Assembly: GCF_003054445.1 (NCBI RefSeq)
Contig: NC_042507.1
Location: 186,001 to 250,000 of the forward strand
Length of the DNA stretch: 64,000 nt
Origin: Pichia kudriavzevii
Lineage: Eukaryota > Ascomycota > Pichiomycetes > Pichiales > Pichiaceae
Direction: 5' to 3'
Shown here: in pieces, positions 47,701 through 55,463 of the stretch
Layout of the letters: every line of letters begins with the position of its first letter
Numbering within the stretch: the stretch's first letter is position 1
Made by a program: the position numbers and the translations under genes
The notes under the pieces: generated by a model
What the model saw: the letters and a program-made list of their open reading frames with translations, nothing else
Database searches by the model: none
What the model was told of the DNA's origin: nothing

Positions 47701-48898
47701 TGAATATTTCCAAGAGTCTCAACTTGGGCCAAAAGAAGAGGACGAGCCAGGTAGTGAAGAATATATGAGAAGAATATGGAGAAGAAATAGAAATGAGGCC
47801 ATCATTGCTGCTACTCAACCCCAAAAAAGTTTAGCATTGGAGGGAGATTGGAAGAATATTGTTGTTAGATTAAACAACGTCACCCAACCAAAATTACTCA
47901 AATTCACGCAGTTTGAGAAATGGATTTCGGTGGTCGATGAGAGAGATAATGTCACAACTTTTGACTGGGGTAAAAACAAAGAACTTTGTAAATTCTCCAA
48001 CGGTAATCCATTTGGTACAAAAATTACTGACGTCAAATTTTTGAATGAAGATCATGTTCCATTGTTAATGAGTGGCTCAAGTGATGGTGTTATCAAGATT
48101 TACAAAAACTTTAATGACATTGAGAATTGTTTGTTGCTCACATCATGGAGAGCATTGAATGATATAATGTTAACACCCAGATCTGTCGGTCTAATTTCCG
48201 AGTGGCAACAAAGTAGAGGTACGTTGTTAGTTACCGGTGATGTCAAAGTTATTAAAGTATGGGATGCACCTAGAGAGAAATGTGTGATGGATATACCCAT
48301 TAGGTCAACTTCTCAGATTACTACTCTTACATCTGACCAAGTCGGGGGGAACATTGTTATTGCAGGTTTTCAAGACGGTTCGATGCGTGTATATGATAGA
48401 AGGTTAGAGGGTAAGGATTCCTTGGTCAAGGTTTATAAACCTTCAACCTTTGCTGAGAAATCGCCCCTAAGGAATGTTCATATGCAAAGAGGCGGTATGC
48501 GTGAATTGGTGAGTGGCAATTCTAGTGGTTTGGTCCAATTGTGGGATATTAGACAAGACAGTCCTATTGTTAGATTCAGAGCTTTTGAGAAAACAATGAC
48601 CACTGCGTTTATACATGAGCATGCTCCAATCATTGCATGTGCTAGTAAAGAGGTGGATATGTACACTACAAGCGGCACTCGAGTCTCCAGAATCTCAAAT
48701 AGTGGGTTTATCAGCACGTTGCACGGTGGAACCCGTAACAACATGTACATCAATAGCTTGACTTTACATCCACATCGAATGATGATGGCTACCAATTATA
48801 ACCAAAGTTCCGAGATTACACTCTATGAATGTCGAGAAAAAGCAGACCCTAGTGCTGATTTTTACTCTAGGGAGGAGTTGATCGGAGGCTTTCAGTAA
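44714..48898 (+). CDS. KOG1: Kog1, Raptor subunit of TORC1
   Basis: This 1394-residue Raptor homologue is the substrate-recruiting subunit of TORC1. The Raptor N-terminal caspase-like domain (about 50-330) shows [46 protein letters not shown] and [22 protein letters not shown]. Armadillo/HEAT repeats follow (about 400-800), then a disordered Lys/Ser-rich segment (about 850-950). A C-terminal WD40 propeller (about 1080-1390) contains [16 protein letters not shown] and [19 protein letters not shown]. The frame extends to a GTG at 44681; the first ATG ([12 protein letters not shown]) at 44714 is used. S. cerevisiae Kog1 has 1557 residues. The TOR kinase it binds is encoded about 30 kb away on the opposite strand. 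Confidence 0.96.
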   Translation: [1394 protein letters not shown]

Positions 48899-49213
48899 TA
48901 AGGGCTCTGTTTGGCCAACCATAGTATAACCAACTAAGTAGAAAGCATGTATTGTATTCAACCATAAACAATGGTTATTGGTGTAGCAAACCATCAAATT
49001 CGGAGAGAAGGTCTAAGCGAAGACTCCTCAGAAGAAAAAAATGACACTTGTAAAAGTAGTTTTTGCGACATTGCGTGTAGTATGAAAAAGGTAACAGATA
49101 TCCTTCACGGTCTTATCGGAGAATTGACATTTCCAAAGAAAAGACGAATTACAAATATTACTTCAGAGGCCGAGTTGTATAAAAGGAAGCAGCATTCTTA
49201 AAGGTCCATTAAG
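48899..49213. other. Spacer KOG1 / MTM1
   Basis: This 315-bp region lies between two plus-strand genes. It is mostly filled by the 76-codon ATG ORF at 48971-49201, which ends 12 bp before the MTM1 ATG. See that entry. Confidence 0.55.
48971..49201 (+). CDS. Small ORF or uORF upstream of MTM1
   Basis: This 76-codon ATG ORF lies between the KOG1 stop and the MTM1 start. The product has an acidic-polar N-terminal half, three Cys near the middle (TCKSSFCDIAC spacing) and a basic segment, FPKKRRITN, that resembles a nuclear localisation signal. I recognise no family. It ends 12 bp before MTM1's ATG, so it would be a long upstream ORF if MTM1 transcripts start before 48971, or a tiny separate gene whose body contains the MTM1 promoter. 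It may also be chance. Confidence 0.3.
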   Translation: MVIGVANHQIRREGLSEDSSEEKNDTCKSSFCDIACSMKKVTDILHGLIGELTFPKKRRITNITSEAELYKRKQHS

Positions 49214-50422
49214 ATGACTATGAGCTCAGAAATTGCCGGTGCTATTGAAGAAGACGAAGACATGTTCGATCAAGATCTTAAGGGGGCAGAAGGAGTCCAA
49301 GTTAATGCAATAGAACCTTCCAGGATACCTAAGTTCTCTGTTAATGGAGCTAAATCTCCGAATGCTGATTTAACTCTATCTCAAAGAATGTTGAGCGCAT
49401 GTGCAGGATCACTACTAACATCTCTGGTTGTAACCCCTTTTGACGTTGTAAGAATTAGATTGCAACAGCAGGAACTACTCTATCCTGTTCAGTCTGAAGG
49501 TACAACTTGTTGTAGGAAAGTATTTTGGGAAAATCAGCCAAATGAGAAACCTATGGGCTCCATCAAAGGCAACTTCTGCCAACCAAACACCTGTTTTCAA
49601 GAAGGAGATAAAATAAGCGGGACTTTTCAAGGAATAAAGAAAATATCTTCACAGGAAGGCTTTACTACATTATATCGAGGATTGGGACTAACATTGGTTA
49701 TGGCCATACCTGCCAATGTTGTGTATTTTTCAGGTTATGAATTCCTCAGAGATTCTTCCCCGTTCAAGCAATCAAATCCAGTTTTGAATCCATTAATGTG
49801 TGGATCAATAGCTCGTGTATTAGCAGCTACGTCTGTTGCGCCTCTTGAGTTGATAAAAACCAGAACACAGGCTGTACCATCCTCGCAAGGTATGACTTCG
49901 GGCGGTATCTTAAGAATGGTTGTGAGAAATTCAATTAATGATGTTAAACAGCGAGGCTTATCATCCATATTCAAAGGTTTGGGGCTAACCTTGTGGAGAG
50001 ATGTTCCATTTAGTGGTATATATTGGTCAACGTATGAGTATATTACACATGCCTTAAAGAAAGATATGTATATTGGTGAATCGAACAACTACATCAACAG
50101 TGACTCTTCCCTTTTTCTCAGATCATTTATTGGTGGCTCACTTGCTGGTATTACCGCTGCATTTTTCACAAATCCCTTTGATGTAGGAAAAACAAGAATG
50201 CAAGTTTCCATGGAAGATGAGAAGAAAATGGGAAGTCTTGCCTCAAAAACCAATTCGAAAGATACCATCTTTAAATTCATTTCACAGATATACAAAAACG
50301 AGGGAATTGGCGCATTATATGTTGGTTTGGTTCCAAGAAGTCTGAAAATTGCCCCAGCATGTGCAATCATGATTTCCAGTTATGAGATGACAAAAAAGTT
50401 TTTCAAAGAGAAATCAGCTTGA
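49214..50422 (+). CDS. MTM1: Mitochondrial carrier Mtm1 (SLC25A39/40 type)
   Basis: This 402-residue mitochondrial carrier has three repeats with the signature PX[DE]XX[KR]: TPFDVVRIRLQQ, APLELIKTRTQ and NPFDVGKTRMQ. It matches S. cerevisiae Mtm1 and human SLC25A39/40, needed for mitochondrial glutathione import and, in yeast, manganese loading of Sod2. The first matrix loop is long and contains four cysteines (about 99, 100, 122, 127) in the place where SLC25A39 has its Fe-S-binding regulatory cysteines. The acidic N-terminus (EEDEDMFDQDLKG) is extra. The ATG at 49214 is used; MSSEIAG at codon 3 is an alternative. GRX5 and DUG2 are other glutathione-linked genes in the window. Confidence 0.92.
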   Translation: MTMSSEIAGAIEEDEDMFDQDLKGAEGVQVNAIEPSRIPKFSVNGAKSPNADLTLSQRMLSACAGSLLTSLVVTPFDVVRIRLQQQELLYPVQSEGTTCCRKVFWENQPNEKPMGSIKGNFCQPNTCFQEGDKISGTFQGIKKISSQEGFTTLYRGLGLTLVMAIPANVVYFSGYEFLRDSSPFKQSNPVLNPLMCGSIARVLAATSVAPLELIKTRTQAVPSSQGMTSGGILRMVVRNSINDVKQRGLSSIFKGLGLTLWRDVPFSGIYWSTYEYITHALKKDMYIGESNNYINSDSSLFLRSFIGGSLAGITAAFFTNPFDVGKTRMQVSMEDEKKMGSLASKTNSKDTIFKFISQIYKNEGIGALYVGLVPRSLKIAPACAIMISSYEMTKKFFKEKSA

Positions 50423-50632
50423 TTTACTTTCTTTTTGGTTGGAGCTTTTTACTACGCATTTAATAGAGATATATACATCTGTACATAAATTAATGTTGCC
50501 TAAACCTATTTACGGGTGAGCTTTCATTAACAATAATATAAAACACAAATTCTCATGGAAATGGAGGGTTGAAGAATGTTAAGAAAAACATGTCAAGTTT
50601 TGGCACGAACGAAAAAGTTTAGCAAAGCAAAT

Positions 50633-51880
50633 TCAAGTTTTTGACCAAACAGACGTATCTTGTTGGTTCATGTAATGGCTGATCTTCACTGTGCTGTTGT
50701 TTTGGTCACCAGCGTTGCGCTGGACATAGGTATTGTAGTTAGCAGCTGTATCGAATGATAACTTCTCATTAAATCTCTCATGTAGTTCGGGGTTTTCCAA
50801 ATCTCTCGGATCGGACCCAAAAGGCTTGAATATTTTGGCAGGTTTCGTAAAATGGTAGTGACTCTTGTATTCCGTTTCCTCCAGCCGAAGAGGTTTCTCA
50901 CCATCGTTCAGACTATTTTGATCTTCACCGATAAAAGAAATTAGTGAATCATTGTTCTGTCTTATGTTGTAAGAGGCATCTGTTGATCTTTCTGGTAACG
51001 AGGGACTTCTCTCGATTCTTGCACTGGAGCATGACAAATCAGAAATCCCAGAAAGCAAGTCAAACCCTGTAAGGTTGAGTTTTGATTCATAAATGCTGTC
51101 AGGATTTTTAATCATTCTTTCGAATTCATCAAAATCAAGTAGCGTCTCCTGACATATTTTGTTGATGGAGATTGTGGAAGCTTTAAACGCATAGGCAAAT
51201 GCGAATATAGCAGGCCTGACATCTTCCCGAACAGTTTTTTCTAAACTAAGTTGAGATGCTTTTAAAGATGTAGAGTAATAGTTTACATCATTCTGAAGTT
51301 GAGCCATTGTAGCTTGATCCGTGCTTTTCTTCTTAAAATCTTCGAAACTTCTTTTTGCTTTGATATACTTAGCCAAGTCTACGTTTCTTTGAATTTCAAC
51401 CCGATTTAGTGGCTTAACCTTAGAACTCAAAACCTCCATTCTCTCTGCCAATTTTTTATTAATATTCGAATGGAGCAGTGCAAATTTCTGGTACTCTAGA
51501 ACTAGCATACTTATTTCATCGGTTTCAAAGGTAGCAGCCCAATCTTTCAGTAGCTTGGAATTTCTATCAATTAATTTACCAGATTTACTCAAGTGTTTGG
51601 CCAAGTCACGGAAGTCATTCCACAAAATTTTAGAGCTTGCTTTCCCAGGAGTCACAGCTCCAATTTTTTCCAACTTGGGACGGAATAATAAAGCCAAGTT
51701 TGTAATCGACTCCTTTCCTCTCTCAAGATGACCAATGGCCCTTTCTGCATTTGATGAATTTATTCCACATCCAGAATGTAAACTTGTACCAGTAAAATTC
51801 GATGTTGGACTGTGGGTAGCAGAACAATTGTTACTCCCCAATTTTTCCATTGGAGGTATCTTTCCTAGCTTTTCGGTCAT
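50633..51880 (-). CDS. Coiled-coil, BAR-like protein, uncharacterised
   Basis: This 415-residue protein has a long helical region (about 45-265) with heptad-like spacing and many Lys/Arg/Glu residues (RGKESITNLALLFRPKLEKIG, LLKDWAATFETDEISMLVLEYQKFALLH, AERMEVLSSKVKPLNRVEIQRN). It looks like a BAR or eisosome-type membrane-curving domain. The C-terminal 150 residues are polar and likely disordered. I could not place it with confidence in Pil1/Lsp1, Gvp36/YPR148C or Ivy1 families, so no symbol is given. The frame runs to a TTG at 51898; the first ATG (MTEKLGKIPPMEK) is at 51880. It is convergent with MTM1 and divergent from the SDD3-like gene. Confidence 0.7.
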   Translation of the reverse strand: MTEKLGKIPPMEKLGSNNCSATHSPTSNFTGTSLHSGCGINSSNAERAIGHLERGKESITNLALLFRPKLEKIGAVTPGKASSKILWNDFRDLAKHLSKSGKLIDRNSKLLKDWAATFETDEISMLVLEYQKFALLHSNINKKLAERMEVLSSKVKPLNRVEIQRNVDLAKYIKAKRSFEDFKKKSTDQATMAQLQNDVNYYSTSLKASQLSLEKTVREDVRPAIFAFAYAFKASTISINKICQETLLDFDEFERMIKNPDSIYESKLNLTGFDLLSGISDLSCSSARIERSPSLPERSTDASYNIRQNNDSLISFIGEDQNSLNDGEKPLRLEETEYKSHYHFTKPAKIFKPFGSDPRDLENPELHERFNEKLSFDTAANYNTYVQRNAGDQNNSTVKISHYMNQQDTSVWSKT

Positions 51881-52213
51881 ATTTACAACCGCACACAAAC
51901 TATTATATCAATATCTACGAGAAACTGTAAGAGCTGTATCAATCGCTGTACCAAAATGAGGATACTGGTAGCTCAAAGCATGAGGAGTTGCCCTGTTATG
52001 GGTGTTTCCACATTGGGTCTCTTCAAATAGGTGCGGCTTAAATACCGAAGGAGCTACTCTTCTTTTTTTTTTCCATTTTTCAAGCAAGCGATGAATGTAT
52101 ATGGATACAGGTGGATCTTTCTTTCGGCGGGAAAGAAGAAGAACTATTCACTATAACCACTCAACTGGAGCTGTTGCAAGTTGAAGCTGAAAGGTTTACC
52201 TAAGATTGGAAAA
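51881..52213. other. Divergent promoter region BAR-like gene / SDD3
   Basis: This 333-bp region lies between divergent starts, with a T-rich stretch near 52062-52080. No further gene is visible. Confidence 0.6.
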
Positions 52214-55200
52214 ATGGTGATCTCTTATTTTAAGGAGCAGTGTAACTTCAAGGTCGATTATGCGCCCGCCAAGGTTAAAAAATGGAGATCTTCAAGAACG
52301 GGACTTCAAGTTACCTTGATTGACCAAGCTTCACCTGTTGTGAACGGTTATTTTGCTGTTGCTACCGAGATATTAAATGACAGTGGATGTCCACATACTC
52401 TTGAGCACTTAATTTTTATGGGTTCAAAGAAGTACCCATACAAGGGGTTGTTGGATATATTAGGTAATTTGGCTTTTAGTTCCACAAATGCATGGACCGC
52501 CACGGATCAGACTGTTTATACTTTATCAACTGCAGGTTGGGAAGGCTTTAAAATGCTTTTACCTGTTTATCTGGATCATCTTTTCAATCCTTCAATCACC
52601 GATGAGGCTTGTTATACAGAAGTTTATCATGTTGATGGCGAAGGAAAGGAAAAGGGTGTTGTTTATTCGGAAATGCAAGGTATTGAGAATCAATCCTGGT
52701 TTATTCAAAACTTAGAGTCACAGAGGACTTTATATAAGAATTCCGGCTACAAGTCTGAAACGGGTGGCTTAACCAAAAATTTACGTACCCTAGATGCTGA
52801 AACTATCAGAAAATATCATGCTGATAATTACAGACCCGATAATCTCTGTATTATTATATCGGGATCTGTTAATGAAGATGAATTGATGAAATTAATGACA
52901 GACTTTGATTCGGAGCTTGATAGTCTTCCTGAAACACCTAACAAAAGACCATTTGTTGATACTCCAATTGATTTACCGTTGAGTGAAACAATTACTAAGA
53001 ACGTTCTGTTTCCAGATAAGGATGAATCCTCTGGAAATATCATGATGTCATGGATTGGACCAGACTCAAGGAATACTGTCTTGGACCAGGCAATCGACAT
53101 TTTGGGTAAGTATTTAACTTCCTCGTCTGTTTCCTTATTTAGCCAAAATTTCATCGAAGTCGACGATCCCTGGGCGACGGACACAGGATTTTACACAGAG
53201 AGTTACATTTTATCTGGAATGGTATTGAGTTTTGACAATGTTCCTACTGAAAAGTTGTCGACTTTCCCACAGAAGGTCCTGGATCTTATGAGAGAACATT
53301 GTGATGTCTCTAAATTTGATATCATCCGTTTGAGAGATTTGGTTGAGCAAACGATGTGGAAATATGTGCACAAATCCGAAAAGAGTCCTGAAACTCTTGC
53401 GTATATTGCCATTTATGAGTTTGAATATGGCAAGGATAGCGGTAAAGATCTTGAAAATTATTCCAAGACATTAGATGAATTCAAAGAGCTTTTAGAGTGG
53501 GACGTTGCAAAGTGGGTCGATGTTTTTAGAAAATACTACGTCGATAACCATTGTGCCATTATAATAGCAACCCCTTCAAAAGAACTCTATAATAAAAATA
53601 AAATAGACAATGAGAAATTGTTAAACGAGAGGAAACAGACACTTGGACTTGAAGGCTTGAAAGAATTAGAAAAAAAATTAGAAAAAGCACAAGAGGTCAA
53701 CAATAAAGAGATCCCTGCCCAAATTCTATCGTCTTTTGGAAGACCAAACCCCTCAAGCATCGCATTCAATAAAACAGAATCAATTACTGTAGGATCCACT
53801 AAGGATACCATCAATGGCACTTCCGATTCTCTTAAAAAAATCATCCAGGATACACCCGATAATTTCTCAATCTTTGCACATTATGAAAACTATGAATCAA
53901 ATTTTGCAACTATCCATCTCCTATTCTCCTCTTTTGAAATAGATGAAAAACATTTGCCATTGTTGAGAATCTTTGAAAATTTGACTACTTTACCTGTAGT
54001 TGAATCCAATGGTGAAATAACTCCTTATGAAGAGGTAGTGAAGCAAGTCAAGAGAGACACAATAAGTTGCTATTTTGGAAACTCTTTCAATGGTAAGTTT
54101 GAAGAATTTATGGATTTCTCGATAACTGTTAAGAACGAAAACTACAGTAAAGCGATCGAATGGTATAAAAAGCTACTTTTTCAAACAAAATTCACTCAAG
54201 AACGTGTGACAGTCATACTTAAAAAATTAATCAAGTCATTACCTGAGCTTAAGAGATCGGGTTCTTACATGTTGAGGTACCTCTACAACAAACACTGCTA
54301 CACAACAAGGTCTCTTCTGAGGTCGAGTGAGATTATTACAAATGAGCAGTACCTAAAGGATACTCTCCAGAAAATTGAAGCAGGTAATTTCAAAGAGATC
54401 GAAAACCAATTAGATGAGATTAGGTCTAAGTTATTTGACAACAAAAATATCAAGCTGGTGGTTTTTGGTGATGTCAACAAGATTGAAAATCCTGTATCTT
54501 CGTGGGCTGGTTTTGTTGGTGATACTTCAGCTGATAAGATTACAGAACTTCCATATCAATATAAAACTTTATCGGACGTTGGTGAGAAGAAATCCAAGAA
54601 ATGCTTCATCATTACCACTCCTGGCTCTGAATCAAGTTATTTAGATCTTGCTACCCATACTACTGTATTTGATTTCACCTCAGATGACTCTTTCAAGATA
54701 CTGCTTGGCTCTGAATACTTGCAATGTGTCGAAGGCCCATTTTGGCGTGGTATTAGAGGTGCAGGATTGGCTTATGGTGCAAATTGTTACAACAGGGCAA
54801 CTATTGGTGAGTTGGGATTTAGTATCTATAGAGGTGCAGATGTGGAAAAATCATATTCGGTTGCTAAAGATATTGTTGAAAATCACGCAAATGGAAAGGT
54901 TGCAATTGATGAGAGTCTACTCAACGGTGCTGTCAGTAGTATTGTGAACCGATTAGCCGAAACTCAATCAAATTACTCTCAAACGGCTACAGAAGAATTT
55001 TACAGCAATATTCTACTCAAGAGAGGGCCAGACTATAAGAAGAAATTAATGACTGCTCTCTCACTAATTACTAAGGAAGACTTGATTGATATCTTTAAAA
55101 GGTACTTTGTGAATATGTTTAATCCTGACACAAGTTTATGCTTTATCAGTTGCAATCCTACTAAATCTGAAAATATAGCTACCTTTTTTGGCAATCTTGG

Positions 55201-55342
55201 ATATGAAATTGAAGTTGAACACGTTTCCGTTGAGAATGATGACATTGATGGTGATGAGAGCACTGATTATGGCTCTGAAGATGATTCTGAAAGTGGCTCT
55301 GAGAGTGACTCTGAAGGTGAATCAGAAGGTGAGGACGAATGA
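52214..55342 (+). CDS. SDD3: M16C zinc metalloprotease-like protein (YOL098C/Sdd3)
   Basis: This 1042-residue protein of the M16C (presequence-protease-like) family matches S. cerevisiae YOL098C (1037). The inverted zinc motif HxxEH is intact as PHTLEHLIFMGSKKYPYKG (His61, Glu64, His65), and the downstream glutamates lie in VVYSEMQGIEN. FSSTNAWTATDQTVYTLSTAGWEGF and PVYLDHLFNPSITDEACYTE are family blocks. The second half carries the inactive-domain fold and a GSEYLQCVEGPFWRGIRGAGLAYG stretch. The C-terminus is an acidic Ser/Glu run. There is no presequence, so it is probably cytosolic. The frame extends to a TTG at 52181; the first ATG at 52214 is used. The CTG at 52571-52573 encodes the conserved leucine of YLDH. 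Confidence 0.93.
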   Translation: MVISYFKEQCNFKVDYAPAKVKKWRSSRTGLQVTLIDQASPVVNGYFAVATEILNDSGCPHTLEHLIFMGSKKYPYKGLLDILGNLAFSSTNAWTATDQTVYTLSTAGWEGFKMLLPVYLDHLFNPSITDEACYTEVYHVDGEGKEKGVVYSEMQGIENQSWFIQNLESQRTLYKNSGYKSETGGLTKNLRTLDAETIRKYHADNYRPDNLCIIISGSVNEDELMKLMTDFDSELDSLPETPNKRPFVDTPIDLPLSETITKNVLFPDKDESSGNIMMSWIGPDSRNTVLDQAIDILGKYLTSSSVSLFSQNFIEVDDPWATDTGFYTESYILSGMVLSFDNVPTEKLSTFPQKVLDLMREHCDVSKFDIIRLRDLVEQTMWKYVHKSEKSPETLAYIAIYEFEYGKDSGKDLENYSKTLDEFKELLEWDVAKWVDVFRKYYVDNHCAIIIATPSKELYNKNKIDNEKLLNERKQTLGLEGLKELEKKLEKAQEVNNKEIPAQILSSFGRPNPSSIAFNKTESITVGSTKDTINGTSDSLKKIIQDTPDNFSIFAHYENYESNFATIHLLFSSFEIDEKHLPLLRIFENLTTLPVVESNGEITPYEEVVKQVKRDTISCYFGNSFNGKFEEFMDFSITVKNENYSKAIEWYKKLLFQTKFTQERVTVILKKLIKSLPELKRSGSYMLRYLYNKHCYTTRSLLRSSEIITNEQYLKDTLQKIEAGNFKEIENQLDEIRSKLFDNKNIKLVVFGDVNKIENPVSSWAGFVGDTSADKITELPYQYKTLSDVGEKKSKKCFIITTPGSESSYLDLATHTTVFDFTSDDSFKILLGSEYLQCVEGPFWRGIRGAGLAYGANCYNRATIGELGFSIYRGADVEKSYSVAKDIVENHANGKVAIDESLLNGAVSSIVNRLAETQSNYSQTATEEFYSNILLKRGPDYKKKLMTALSLITKEDLIDIFKRYFVNMFNPDTSLCFISCNPTKSENIATFFGNLGYEIEVEHVSVENDDIDGDESTDYGSEDDSESGSESDSEGESEGEDE

Positions 55343-55463
55343 TCCAAGAATGACTAAAAGCACATCTAGAACATATTTAATTTTGGATATACATTAAAAT
55401 ATTAGAATAAAATAAATAGTGACGTATTTGTAAACAGAATGATTGGAAGTTCTTGGAAATTGT

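Noticed and set aside
52181-52213. TTG start for the SDD3-like protein (and GTG or TTG starts for KOG1, WHI2, TAL1 and others)
   Set aside because: Each has an in-frame ATG shortly downstream that fits its family; non-ATG starts are not needed.
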